Assembly (NCBI GenBank): GCA_036971475.1 | Contig: JBAIZL010000001.1 | Location: 100,055,850 to 100,119,849, forward strand | DNA length: 64,000 nucleotides | From: Prosapia bicincta | Taxonomy: Eukaryota; Arthropoda; Insecta; Hemiptera; Cercopidae | Reading direction: 5' to 3' | In this document: positions 35,131 through 47,090 of the stretch, piece after piece | How positions within the stretch are numbered: the stretch's first letter is position 1 | How the letters are laid out: every line of letters begins with the position of its first letter | Made by a program: the position numbers and the translations under genes | The notes under the pieces: model-generated | Told to the model about the DNA's origin: nothing | Database searches by the model: none | Seen by the model: only the letters and a program-made list of their open reading frames with translations

Positions 35131-36258
35131 CATATGAGAGAACGCTAAAACAAGATTCTTGTGATAAATGTTAAGTTGATGAAAAACTTTGAAATAATAA
35201 TTTTACAATGTTTTTATTTATGAAATGTATATATTCGTTTTAATATATATTTGAGAAATCTAAAGTCACCTATAGTCATGATGCGCCGTACTGAAGTGCT
35301 TATTTATGTTGAGTATTAGAAATTTTTTAACATTTTTATACGCAATTCCACTCTTTGTTAATAATTGACAAAAATAATTACAATTTCAATTTTTCCTTTT
35401 TTACTTGAACATAATTTACGTTGTAAACAAAAAAACCGGTATTTTATAATAATCAGTAATTGATAAAATTGAGAAAATGTGAGTGCAGATAAAACCTCTT
35501 TCTACCTGAAAAACGTATAAAGTCAATATTTCGTAGTAGAACAAAGCACTACACTATAATCATATATAGATATATTCAACCATAACTACAAAATATCCGT
35601 TTGGAATTCGATTGATTATACAAAAAAAGCAAAAGTCTACAAATTTAAGCTAGTCACGGCGCGGCGTTGCAAGATACGATGTTGTTGCATGATTGTGAAA
35701 TTGGCGGTCACTTATTCAATTCGACTATTGGTTTACGTAGGCATCAAGATTTACTTTTGAAATATAATGACAAAATGTAAAGAGTTTCATATTTCAAAAG
35801 CTTTAGAGACAAAATATTATAATATGTTCAGCAATTTTGTTCAGAGTCCTTTTCATATCCAATGTTTTGCAATGAATATCGGTTTTAAAACTGCAAAATT
35901 GCTTACGGTATAATATGAACTAATCTCCGGATACACCAATGTAATTATACTTTATTTTTATTTGCTCGTAGCTTAATTAGACTTTGACATAATTTTCCAC
36001 ATAGGAAGGTATAACAGAAAATAAACAAAATATCCAATTGTAGATATTCATAAGCAAAAAATGCTAATCAATTTTACCAAAGATCATGTTTGTGCAGAAA
36101 TAACCAGATCATTTTTAGTTAGGAAAAGGTTTCCTAATATTAATAAAATAAATTAAATAGTTTAACATCTTTTTGTAAACTTCGTGACAACAATTTCGTA
36201 ATAAAAACTAGTATAATAACTTTTAAATGTAGAGTTTTTAACTATTATGTATTATGTC
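35131..36258. other. AT-rich DNA, nothing recognised
   Basis: No coding region, RNA or repeat recognised. Confidence 0.4.
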
Positions 36259-36262
36259 GGTT

Positions 36263-36550
36263 TTATAGCTTCTGCCGTCGCTGTCCGATTTCTAAACATT
36301 GCCTTCTAGCTTCCCTATTGTAGCAATATTCCACCGATAAGTTCCTTTCACTTATGGATCTATTGATGGTTTCTCTCCATGTTAGTCTGGGTCATCCCTT
36401 TCCTCTTTCCTCCCGTGACGTCGGAACCATATCAGCTGTTACTCTGTATCTCCTCTATCATGTCTCCAATGCTTTCATATGTTCTATGCTCTCGTCTAGA
36501 TATCTGACATGATCTCATAAGAGTTTCCATTTATACTCCGTTTTTCTTGC
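36263..36550 (-). pseudogene. LINE ORF2 C-terminal remnant
   Basis: On the minus strand the segment encodes LRW, then after stops MVPTSREERGKG, a stop, and PRLTWRETINRSISERNL followed by EARRQCLEIGQRRQKL and TAA (36265-36263). The RPRLTW..T.. block is the conserved end region found after the reverse transcriptase domain in several LINE groups. In-frame stops and lack of upstream RT show it is a dead 5'-truncated copy. The second MITE copy lies immediately upstream (36600). Confidence 0.62.
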
Positions 36551-36599
36551 TCTTGTCTGCTTGAGACATTACCCCCGTTTCTGCCCTGTACAAGATACT

Positions 36600-36982
36600 C
36601 AGTCGAATCACTTTGTGAAAAATCGGGGTGCCAAGAGGCGCCAGTGCGCATGCGCGTCAAGGCGAGAGCTCTGAGCGACACTCCAGTTGGTCGTAAAGCT
36701 GCCGGTGGTAGATCAATACGTACCTTTCCAAAAACATTTTTTGGTGTTGTTTTACGTTTTATGGTGTCTTGTGTTTTATAGTGCACGTGTTTTTAGTTTC
36801 TGTAAGAGATGACACAACTGTAGTACCCGGGTTCTTTCTCTTGACGTGTTTAAATGATTCAACTCAGCTGAAAGTATGTAGTCTGGCTAGTAGCGTTTCT
36901 ACTTAGAACTTTCTCTTCCTCCTCCCCTCCCCTCATCCCCACATGCCTGCGCGAGGCGATTTTTGTCAAAGCGACTCAACTG
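36600..36982 (+). mobile_element. pogo/Tigger-like MITE, copy 2
   Basis: About 383 bp, the same orientation as copy 1 at 5813-6240 and clearly homologous along its length (GTGCACGTGTTTTTAGTTTC, CAACTCAGCTGAAAGTATGT and others). Starts CAGTCGAATCACTTTGTG and ends CAAAGCGACTCAACTG. TA follows on the right (36983-36984) but CT precedes on the left, so one side of the target duplication is lost. A deletion of about 45 bp near the 3' end explains most of the length difference. It carries TGCGCATGCGCG near 36645. Confidence 0.75.
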
Positions 36983-36984
36983 TA

Positions 36985-38540
36985 CTATGTTATGTATTAT
37001 TTAATGCGCCATTTTGTTGTTTCTTCATTCCACAATTTTCCGTTCAGTCTTTTTAGTTTTTACTATTCTATTGCCAAACATGTTTCATTTGTAACGTTAA
37101 CGTCCAAACTTTAATTCAACGAAATACTATCTGTGTCTGAGTAAAACAAACATAGCCTCGAAGTTTCAAGGTTTAGTTGATCATCAGGTTTCAAAGTTTA
37201 ATTTAACATTTTTTTGTACACAGCAAATACATTTAAAATATCCAGGGTTGGATAATTGAAATTAATAAAGGTTACACAACTTTCAATATGTACCATATAA
37301 AAAACTTATGTTAGTCAAATGCTAATACATTTAAACAATTAAAGCTAATAAACTAATAAATATAGGTTTATATAGAAACTCAAACACCATATTCTAGTTT
37401 GTTTTTAAGTACGTTTAAGTATGATTAAATAAAATTGTTTAAACATGTTTTACAACGAAATTGTTTTTTGTAATTGTAAGTGTTTTTATTAAAAAACCTT
37501 TTTAATGGTATGAAAATTAGCTTGGACTCAAATTTCTTATTAGTAATCCTCAATCAACAATTGAAATAATATTCTCGCGTGTCTTTTACAAGAACAAGTC
37601 ATCTATGAGTTCAAAGCGAGCTTTGTCTCCAATGACCTTTGATCCTTTACACAAAGGCAGAGTAGGAAAAAACACCAACGTTTCGGAAATATTTCCTTGC
37701 AATTGTAATTATTTTTCGTCCTTACATTTCGTCAAATAAAGTAACAACGGTTGACAAACAAACACAAATTATTGTCAATATAACTGGAACTGAAAATGTG
37801 AGAAGTTGAACTGATTTGACTGATTAAAATACCGGAACATGTAACCTAGTTTCACAGCGTTTGTGATTACTTTTACACTGTAGAATTTACTGTGGGGGCA
37901 AACGCTCCAACAAGTGTATAATAATCGGAGACTAGTTGCAGCATAACAATAGTAGCAAACATTTTAAGCGTAGCATGCTATATATTATTAGAGCATTTCT
38001 ATTTGTTCCTGAATCTTTGATTCGTATCTAAGTGACACAAGTGTCTAGAAAAGGAAGTTTAACTAAAGTAGTGCATTGTTGGCACTGTATGACCGATCGA
38101 TCGCTGCCCTGGCAGCTGACTTCATATTTACTCTATGTATTGTAAAACACGTTGCAGGTCCAGTTGCTGTTCCTGGGAAGGGTGAGATCTTAGCACGGAT
38201 AGTGACTGACAGGAATAGAGGCTACATATTCATATATTTCATGAAATCAGTAGAAAAACCAGGTGCGAAAGAGTTAGATAAAGATTCAGAAAGAGTCAGC
38301 TTCCAGGATTTACATAAAAAGAAAACTGGTGTAAAGCTAGCTTAGGAAATAAATAAAATTCACCAAAAAAAGTGATCTTTGGGTGACCCGTTGATATAGA
38401 ATATACAAATAACATTAACAATCATTATACTACTGCCATAGGTGTAGTATCAAGTAAATTGATTTATAAAATAAAGTCATGTGTAATTGGTAGTAACATA
38501 GCATCGTAAATGTCATTATTGCCCTTTAATCAAGATTGTT
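36985..38540. other. Non-coding DNA; possible regulatory segment at 37560-37745
   Basis: No gene firmly recognised. 37560-37745 is less AT-rich and dense in known factor words: CCTTTGATCC and CACAAAGG (TCF/LEF), several CAATTA/TAATT homeodomain cores and ACAAT-type Sox words. This could be an enhancer but is motif counting only. A minus-strand CTGATGA with GAAA near 37150-37190 is a doubtful hammerhead relic. Confidence 0.3.
38076..38345 (+). other. 89-codon open frame of unknown status
   Basis: The frame starts with MLALYDRSIAALAADFIF and ends in a charged tail (KELDKDSERVSFQDLHKKK) before TAG. A splice-acceptor-like CGTTGCAG lies at about 38149-38156 within it. No domain is recognised. It might be an exon or chance; composition is slightly less AT-rich than the flanks. 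Confidence 0.18.
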
Positions 38541-38544
38541 TTTT

Positions 38545-38955
38545 TATTTTATTCGTTTCATTCATTGAGCATTATTTATGATATAGTGTGATAACTATGG
38601 CAAAAGTTTAAGGTTATAAAATTAAGGTTTCGACAACAACCAGATGGGCTCAAAAGAAAACATCATCTACAACTTTGAGAGGAACATTTATAGCTATCGG
38701 AGAGCTGGCTCAGTACCAAAGCGCTATAGTTCGATCATGAAGATTCTCAGTTTGAATCCGACCTAGACCTCCCATATCTTTATAATTTAGTTACTGAATA
38801 AATATTTGAAAAAAACTATTAACATCAATTGTCATCCACTATGGGTTAAAAAAAATACATTTGAACTTGATTGGATGAATAAAAAAGTATTTTATCAACG
38901 ATTGAAAATTGTACAAGATATATATCAGGAGAGTGTGAGCTTTTAGAAGGAATTA
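38545..38955 (+). mobile_element. SINE, copy C
   Basis: Full-length type copy: 5' block GTGTGATAACTATGGCAA, GGTTTCGACAACAACCAGAT, tRNA-like part with A-box region GAGAGCTGGCTCAGTACCAA and B-box AGTTTGAATCCG (about 38748-38759), body ATTAACATCAATTGTCATCC, and tail GAGAGTGTGAGCTTTTAGAA followed by A-rich sequence. The tRNA-like promoter is internal, not at the extreme 5' end. Confidence 0.78.
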
Positions 38956-39177
38956 AAAAAATAATATATTTTGTTTCATCTTCATATTTAGTGTTAGTTT
39001 TAATTACTTACCCTTTGGTAAAGTCAAAGGGATGTTCTATAAATTTAAAAACATAACGTGACGCAGCATAAAAAAATGCAAACAAAGAGTTAATTAGTAG
39101 AACATGACGTCATTATTTAGGATTTCATATGAAATTTGTTATAATCCGGAGATAAACAAACGTTTTCCCGAAGCTAA

Positions 39178-39434
39178 GAAGTGGTGGTGACTCGTCTTCG
39201 CATCGGCCACTCTTTGTTAACGCATGGATGGTTGATGCGACATGAGGATCCACCACAATGTCAGTTTTGTGGAAATACCATCATAACCAAGCACATTCTG
39301 CTTGATTGTGTTATGAGTTGGCCAATTGGTATATACGTTACGATCTTCGAGGTAGTTTAAAGGTGGTTTTAAGGGACGATGCCACGGATGTCATCGCTTT
39401 CTTACGCCACCTAAATCTATTTAATAATATTTAA
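39178..39434 (+). pseudogene. LINE ORF2 C-terminal remnant (zinc-knuckle end)
   Basis: Plus strand: EVVVTRLRIGHSLLTHGWLM then RHEDPPQCQFCGNTIITKHI and LLDC, the CCHC-type end found in Jockey/R1/LOA-like LINE ORF2 proteins (TRLRIGHT.LTH, then P.C..C.....HIL..C). After a frameshift the ending RGSLKVVLRDDATDVIAFLR, HLNLFNNI and TAA (39432-39434) follows. 5'-truncated and frameshifted, so inactive. Confidence 0.82.
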
Positions 39435-40438
39435 CTTTTGTAAAATTTTAATTTCTTTAGTTTTAGATAATTAAAATGAGTTTGAACTATTTGTTGTATT
39501 TCGATTAGTTTATTATGGATATTTAATTTCAAATAACACTTGAGGTAGGTGATGATAACCTAGATTGGTTTTTCACTTGGAAAAAATGTTTTCCCAAAGA
39601 TTTCCGAATGCAAAATATAGCTTTAAATGCTAACAGATATTTTCTTGTTATTTAGAAACTGTTTGGAGGTTATATATAAAACATTTTCAAGTGAAATTAT
39701 CCTATATTTGATTAAATTGAGGGATGTATTATTTTTTCATACAACAGCTAATTTTATGTTCATAGGTTATGTTACTTTCTATATTATACAAGTGCAATGA
39801 TGTTTCAAGGAAAACTATATCATTACGTAATACGTTAATGATATATATCTATTTATCTAATGTAGACTGGCTTTATCTATATTTATTGACTAAGATTAAA
39901 ATTAAGATTTTCTTTTAATTGAAGACATTATAAATACAATAATTTTAACTTAAATTATTGATAAATTATTAAACTTAAATTTAAAAGCAAAGGAATAATA
40001 TTTAACAAGGTTACTTAGGTGTCTATGCATTTTATGAGTTTTATCCCTTTGCTATAGATTTTCATAAACAAAAATATTTATAAACAATTAAACATTTAAC
40101 GGTATCGAAGTCGGATTCACAAATGACAGTGCTAAAGGAGTGAGAAAAGAAGCCACAATACAATGCAAGCGACGAAAAAAAAAGAAAGCCTATAGGCCTA
40201 CATAATAACAAACAAAAATAATAGTCCAGCACCATAGATAGAAAGGAAAATTGAAAATTGGAAGGAATTTCAGTTTTCATTTTGCCACTTACTGTTGTTA
40301 TTCTTACATGTATATACATACTCATATTAATTGTAATTGTAAAACAAGTCTAATATAAAAGATATTTTTTAAAAGCAAGTTCCTACTGAGGTCAATAAAA
40401 AAAATGTTTTCATTGTTTGTTTATTTCTTGATTTTGTT
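39435..40438. other. AT-rich DNA, nothing recognised
   Basis: The first 100 bp may be the 3' untranslated part of the LINE copy before it. No gene seen otherwise. Confidence 0.4.
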
Positions 40439-40439
40439 C

Positions 40440-40862
40440 TTTTCATTCATTTTTAACTCGACTACTATTTATGATATTGTGTGATAACCATGGCAACAGT
40501 TTATGGTTGTACAATTTAGATTTCGACGACAACTAGATAAGGGGAAAATTTCATATGTATCTTTGAGAAACAAAATTCTAGGTATTGGAAAGTTGGGACA
40601 GTGTCAAAGCGAGATAAACTTTGAACATTAAGATTCTCAGTTCGAATCCGGATAGACCTCCCACATTTTTATAGTTTAATTATTGAATAATTATTAAAAA
40701 AAAACTCCATTAAGATCAATTGTCATCTACTACAGGTTCAAAAAATGTATTTGAACTTGATTAGTTAAATAAAAAGGTATTTTATTAACAATTGAAAATT
40801 TGTACAAGGATATGAATTAGGAGAGTGTGAGCTAATAGAAGGAATTTAATAAAAATAAACTA
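40440..40862 (+). mobile_element. SINE, copy D
   Basis: Closest to copy C. Contains GATAACCATGGCAACAGTTT, GATTTCGACGACAACTAGAT, AAAGTTGGGACAGTGTCAAA, the best preserved B box AGTTCGAATCC (40638-40648), and tail GAGTGTGAGCTAATAGAAGG ending in AATAAAAATAAA. Both copies share the ATGATATTGTGTGATAAC leader. Confidence 0.8.
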
Positions 40863-41660
40863 ATATAAAGATTTCTGTGTTGATTTAAATATGAATTGAC
40901 TTGAAAATTAAAAAAAATATATATATTACTTGTTTAAAAGATACATTGTTTTTGTGAACAAATCAGTTTTAATTTTTATTAAGTTCTTTTCACTCAACAA
41001 AACGTAAATGAGTAATTAAGTCCCAATTACGATCGGGCGTAGGTTTTACACCCAGGGTTTTAGTTTAGTGTAAAGTCGCACTCCGAGCGCTCGTTTAACA
41101 TTTCATGGAAATTAACGGAACGCTTAAACAATAATGAAGCGGTCGGTATGAAAAGTCAGTCGCCTGTCGGACGTGTGTTGAATTCCCGAACACTCTCCCG
41201 CTTCCAGGCTTTAAAGTTAAAGTTACTGTCCTGTCTATCCCGTCTACATTGTTGGACGTCTTTGCTCATTAAATTCCTTTAATAACGCTTATTTTCAATC
41301 AGCAGTAAATATTTTATTTCCGTTGTTAAAACAAAAGTTAGAGTTTTTATTTTATTTGCAATACGTGCAATGGTTAAACATATATCAATGAAACGAAAGA
41401 AGACGCTACTGACTTCGAATTCTCCTTCAAGTTGTGACCTATTTATTTCTAGAATTTTGTCAGAGGCTTATTACAAAATTACTTTATATGATTAAAATTT
41501 GCAATATATTTATTGAAAGTAAATATTTATTTGTTTTCAGGCCAAACATTTTAAAATTTTCCATTGCTTCTTACTGCTTATTTAATTCACTTGCAGCATT
41601 AAACAAAAATGGTATCAAGATATTTAAAATTTATTGAAGTAAAAATTTCTATATATACTG
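40863..41660. other. Non-coding DNA; less AT-rich patch at 41030-41280
   Basis: No gene. 41030-41280 has several CpGs, ATTA cores and CATTTCATGGAAATTAACGG, and could be a conserved non-coding element. No proof. Confidence 0.3.
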
Positions 41661-41776
<116 letters not shown>

Positions 41777-43155
41777 GAAGAGAAACCATTAGTTAACGTC
41801 GTGAATAATATTTTGAAACATCCTCGATCAGCAGATTTTCTCAGTTTAATTTATTTTGTGGCCATTATCGTCTCTCTGTTAATTTATGGGTTAGGTTTAA
41901 TTGTGAAATTATTTTCCTCTGTATAGTGAGAATTTCTGATGAATCATATTGTTAGATTTAATGTAAACGGATTTTCTTATTTATGTTGTTTTCCAAGTTC
42001 CTTTACTCCATTTCGGGTTACCATAATCACATATAAACTTTAATATTTTTGCGAACTGTGAAATGATTGTAATATTACAATAATATAGAATTGTATTCCC
42101 TTTAACAGCTTAGAAAACGTCTGACCCCTAGCGGGCCATGATTAGTGTGATCAGCTGATATTTTAATTGATGATACGTAATTAAATATTGTAGCATTTAA
42201 GGTAGCAAAGGTAATAAATTATAAGCTCATATTGCTTCATCAGATAAATTCCCTTGCATAGCGTCTGTTTTGAGTATAGAATAATATTCTTACTAAATTG
42301 GTTAATTTATTTCTGTTTTTGTAGTATATTTTAAAAGGCCATGAGCCTTTAGGAAAGGATCTTAAATGTAGATAGGATTAGGGTGAGAACATAAAACCTC
42401 TTTTTACAGGATAAAAGGAAGGCAATGGAATCATATATGTGTGTGTGGGGGGGGTGTGCACGCGTGTGTGTATGTGTATGGAGTCAATTAGGACTTCTTG
42501 TATTATATTACTTTCTTTAGGGGTCCAATGAGCTTGAGGAACCTAAACTTTAAACCTCTTTTAAGAAACTGGATAACGAAAATTTGATGAAATTAGGATG
42601 GATTAAGGATAGGATTTATTTAACACAGGATTCCGAAAACAGTAGAAAGTTATTGAATTGAGCTTACCTTAATTAAACCTGCTTTCAAAGAGGAATCATT
42701 GCATAGCCATATAGGCCATATGATGTGTTTAATATACATGCTTATTTCATAGGATATCGTAAATCCTTTTGTCGATAGGATTCCTTTTAAAGATTCAATC
42801 CATTCCCCGGGTAAATAATTTATGGGAAATCCATGGCATAAGTAGGGAACATTTTATGCACTATGGCCTTAAAACTAAAACAAGTAGGCTTAATATAAAC
42901 AAACAGGTTTTAAAGCCAATCCCTACTTGGGTCAACAAAGACAAATTTTATTTTAACTACTTTTATTAAATAAATATAGTTAATATAAATAAAGTAACAT
43001 AACCTATGCTTTAAAGCAGCTGTTCCACCACATAACCTATAATACAAAATCAGCTGTTCTATGAAATCATATGTTATCACTTATTTAAAAATAAATCGAA
43101 CGTAATAACTATAGGCATATTGCTTACTTGGTCCCTTTTGTTAAAAGGTTTTCTC
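41777..43155. other. Non-coding DNA with two diverged repeat copies at 42340-42650
   Basis: 42340-42450 and 42515-42640 resemble each other (AAACCTCTTTT..., GGATTA/GGATTAAGG) and the inverse of 15530-15600. A GTGTGTGGGGGGG patch lies at 42440-42475. No gene. Confidence 0.35.
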
Positions 43156-43159
43156 CCAT

Positions 43160-43312
43160 ATAAAAATACAATTATTTCATGAAATTTACCTAATCAATTA
43201 ATATTTGAAACAATTGTATTAACATCAAGTACCATCCACTACAAGTATAAAAAAATGTATTTGAAATTGAATGATAGGATAAAATTTTTTTAATGATTGA
43301 AAATTTGAACAT

Positions 43313-43318
<6 letters not shown>
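43160..43318 (+). mobile_element. SINE, copy E (3' fragment)
   Basis: ATTAACATCAAGTACCATCC and TTTAATGATTGAAAATTTGA match the SINE tail. The tRNA-like head is missing; it runs into a (TA)n tract. Confidence 0.6.

Positions 43319-43402
<84 letters not shown>
43319..43402. repeat. (TA)n microsatellite
   Basis: Uninterrupted TA directly before a family C element. Confidence 0.97.
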
Positions 43403-43406
<4 letters not shown>

Positions 43407-43629
43407 GTTTTCTTGTTTAATAATTTAAAACAACATAGGTTAATCAAATACAAGAATATTTATTAATTTATATTAAAAGCTTTTCGTTGGTAAACACATG
43501 TTTGAAAATATGTTTTAGGCCTATAGCTTACATTATTGTAATTTTCATTCCTGATGATGTTGGTACTGTTTACCAACGAAAAGCTTTGAATATAAATTAA
43601 TAAATATTTTTGTATTTGAATAACCTATG

Positions 43630-43635
<6 letters not shown>
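43403..43635. mobile_element. Inverted-repeat element with one hammerhead core (family C)
   Basis: Left part starts CACGTTTTCTTGTTTAATAA and ACAACATAGG, matching the inverse of the right part of the copy at 21430-21660. The left arm keeps only the 3' half of the core (inverse of GAAAAGC) and is broken where CTGATGA should be. The right arm is complete and ends at a second (TA)n tract. Confidence 0.8.
43547..43592 (+). ncRNA. Hammerhead ribozyme core, right arm
   Basis: Helix I ATTC (43547-43550) with GAAT (43588-43591); CTGATGA 43551-43557; extra T; helix II GTTGG/CCAAC; GAAA 43578-43581; AGCTTT; cleavage predicted after 43587. Confidence 0.65.

Positions 43636-43697
<62 letters not shown>
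43636..43697. repeat. (TA)n microsatellite
   Basis: Uninterrupted TA directly after a family C element. Confidence 0.97.
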
Positions 43698-43701
<4 letters not shown>

Positions 43702-44384
43702 TATTTATATATTCCCGTCTTCCTCTCCAGATAAAGTAGATAATTTCTGAACCAAATCTGAAGAATCGTGTAAACCTTATCTCTGTTTCCATTCTCTTAA
43801 ACACACACGCTTGCACATATGCACCCACACCAACTAATCACACAATAATAAAAAAAACGAAATTTTAGCCGTAATACATAGTGATATCTCTTAGTACTGT
43901 AGTGTAAAACGAACCTTGAAAATAAGCATTGCGAGTTATATGACTGTAGATATTTCTTTGTAATGACTGGCCATAAACGCCTCAACACGTAAAAATAAAA
44001 TCTAAGTTTTCTAGAACTGCTTTTATATCCTTTGTACTGGTACCTGGAGGGTACAAAGGCGCTAAAGGGCGTGGGGTGATAAACACGTCGCCAAGTCAGG
44101 AAATTGAATCTACCCTAAACTGAACCCACCCTGAATCAATGAAACAGTACCTGATAGCTTTTTACTTTCACTGATTTTTGTTTTTTAATTTCCGAAACGG
44201 GCAAGACTAACGTTATTCAACTGATCCATGTTAAATGCGTAGAAGTTCGTAGATAAAATATAAATGTAAGGAGAAGTAGCGCATCCGTGAGGGAGGGGTT
44301 GTTATTGACCCTTCTGAGGGAATTTGGTAATGCCATTCCGGGAAAAAGGAGGCTAATTTATATCATTAGGGAAAATTTTGAAAA
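43698..44384. other. Non-coding DNA, nothing recognised
   Basis: No gene or repeat recognised. Confidence 0.4.
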
Positions 44385-44640
44385 CTCATTTATTTAATTC
44401 CTTCTATTAGTTCTCGCGTTCCTTAAATACAAATTTTCAATCTTTATTAAATATTTTTTATTCCTTAACTAAAGATCAAATACATTATTTTAAACTTGCA
44501 GGGGACGAAACTTGATGTTAATACAGTTTTTTCAATTATAATTTCATTAATTAAATTTAAAATGAATTAATTTTAGTTTTATATGGGAGGAAAACTTTTA
44601 AAAAATTGCCAAGGTATCCAGTATAGTTATTTCATTCAGT
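44385..44640 (-). mobile_element. SINE, copy F (3' fragment, reversed)
   Basis: Reversed tail: AATTCCTTCTATTAGTTCTC, ACAAATTTTCAATCTTTATT and ACTTGATGTTAATACAG. The tRNA-like head is missing or unrecognisable. Confidence 0.6.
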
Positions 44641-45905
44641 TTGGCCTAAAATAAGTGATAACCTATGATTTCATGAAACACCTGATTAGGGGCCTATAGG
44701 TTATGAGATAGAATATCTGTTTTAACGCATAGGTATGTTAATTTATTTATATTATAGTAGTTATTTAATGAAAAGCAACTAAAGTAAAACCGAGCTTTGT
44801 TAACCAAAGTGGGCATTGACTTAAACAAGTTGTATTTACATTATTTGTTTTTCATTCAATTCTGACGAATAAAATTGAACGAAAGTTTACGAAATAAGTG
44901 AATCAAATAGGTCCGTAATTTAAACACATTTTAAATTTAAATTTAGTGTTCATTTAAACACATTCAGTTTACTTTAATTGCATCTATATAGTGTTATTAT
45001 TTTTAAAAAATCAAGTTAATGGCCTAAGCAAAGTAAAAAATAATCAAATAAAACCTTAAAAGTTCCTTTAAAAAAAAACTATACTTCTACAAAGTAATAT
45101 TTAGTCTTCGACACGACTTTGAAAGTACAGTATGTTGACAACGTAACTTTTTGTGACAGTGATCCTATCATGGATATAGGCTTTAATTAATCTAAATATT
45201 TAGGCACTTTATTGGTCAAATTTGTATTCATCGCCAATACGACATCGAAGTCCTTTAAGAACAATGTATACGTGTATTCATTAGCAATTGTCAGTTTACG
45301 GTAAACCTTTTTTATTTCAAAACTATCTACAAGTTATAGTATTAAAGTCTCCTTATTAGAGTTAGAAATAAAATGAAAATTTTCAGGAACTGGCAAATGT
45401 AAAGTAATTTGTTTTAGCCGATAAAATATTTGCAAGAAACTGCGTAAACCTTTTAAGGGGTCTTAGCTACCCTCACTGACAGTAAACGTTTGCTAGTCCA
45501 TTGTTCTGACTTTCAGTCCTTGTGTTGTTAAAGTGGTTTAATGCTATTGGATATCATATAGGGTATATTTAAAAAAAAAAAAAATTATAAAAAGGCAAAT
45601 TTGTTATAAATTATTTCACCACTAATATTATTTTAACTTATAACTTTTAGAGTTTTTACTACAGAAATATAAGTTTTAAAAGCAATTAGGAATTATAACA
45701 CGAATGATTGATCTTTGTTCATTAATGGCCTAATAGGCGCTTGTGCGTTCTATTGAATTTTGTTTCAACTTGTCGAGCAAGTTGATTAGTTTTTAAGTAT
45801 AATATTTAAATTATGTGATAACACAAACTATATATAGTCATAATTAGTTATTGAAATTTGCAGTTTTTGTGTTTTACATTTTGAGGCTGTTTTATGAATT
45901 CTCTT
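44641..45905. other. AT-rich DNA, nothing recognised
   Basis: No gene or repeat recognised. Confidence 0.4.
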
Positions 45906-45910
45906 AATGA

Positions 45911-46096
45911 TATCACTTGGCAAAAAACCACTGCTTAGAGATTTTTTCAGCAGACGTGTTTTCGCACTAGATTACTGTGCATTGCTCAATGTTGAGAGTC
46001 ATAGAGGTCCGTGACTCACGGCATCGAACAATGCAGTAATCTAGTGCGAAATGGGTCTGCTGAAAAATATCAGTAAGTCGTGTTTTTTGCAATGAT
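45911..46096. mobile_element. Foldback element, about 80-bp arms
   Basis: TTTTTCAGCAGAC, TTTCGCACTAGATTACTG at the left and the inverse CAGTAATCTAGTGCGAAA, GTCTGCTGAAAAA at the right, with a spacer of about 20 bp. AGTGCGAAA resembles a helix II strand plus GAAA, but a CTGATGA core was not found. No protein. Confidence 0.75.
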
Positions 46097-46268
46097 AATA
46101 ATAAGAACATTATAAATTGAATAATAAAAAATAGTTTCAGAATTATTTTTCTAAATATTAGTTATTTTATTTTTGTAGAGGATTTATATGGATTATAAAA
46201 AATTCAGTTGTATTTCTTTTTACATATACAAGTAGCGGGTAGACGCCTCTCGCTACTTTACTGATCAG

Positions 46269-47090
46269 TAAGCGACCCTGCCCACGCATGCTACAATTTT
46301 CTCCTATTCACAATACCAGGGAATCATCTTCCGTAAAGGCTAATTATATCTCACTTTACCCTTATTCTAACAAAGGGTAGTAACTGGAAGATATCTCTTT
46401 ATGACCCCATTATAGAGTAGGCCTACTTCGTGTAAGCGACCCTGCCCACGCATGCCATAATTTTCTCCTATTCACAATACCAGGGAATCATCGTCCGTAA
46501 TGGCTAATTATATCTCACTTTACCCTTATTCTAACAAAGAGTAGTAACTGGAAGACATCTCTTTATCACCCCATTATAGAGTAGGCCTACTTCAGATAAG
46601 CGACCCTGCCCACGCATGCCATAATTTTCTCCTATTCACAATACCAGTGAATCATCGTGCGTAAGGGCTAATTATATCTCACTTTACCCTTATTCTAACA
46701 AAGGGTAGTAACTAGAGACATCTCTTTATGACCCCATTATAGAGTAGGCATACTTCAGGTAAGCGACCCTGCCCACGCATGCCATAATTTTCTCCTATTA
46801 ACAATACCAGTGAATCATCGTCCGTAAGGGCTAATTATATCTTTCTTCACCCTTATTCTAACAAAGGAGAGTAACTAGAGACATCTCTTTATGACCCCAT
46901 TATAGAGTAGGCCTACTTCGTGTAAGCGACCCTGCCCACGCATGCCATAATTTTCTCCTATTCACAATACCAGTGAATCATCGTGCGTAAGGGCTAATTA
47001 TATCTCACTTTACCCTTATTCTAACAAAGGGTAGTAACTGGAAGACATCTCTTATGTCCCCATTATAAAATAGGCCTACTTCAAGTATGC
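46269..47090 (+). repeat. 163/164-bp satellite, five units
   Basis: Units start at about 46271, 46435, 46599, 46762 and 46925 with AGCGACCCTGCCCACGCATG, and include TTTCTCCTATTCACAATACC and GAGTAGGCCTACTTC. They differ at a few percent of positions, so the array is moderately old. It lies in an otherwise anonymous region. Confidence 0.95.

Noticed and set aside
37140..37200. Minus-strand CTGATGA followed by GAAA near 37187-37163
   Set aside because: The sequence between them does not form a helix II and no inverted-repeat element surrounds it; at most a decayed relic.
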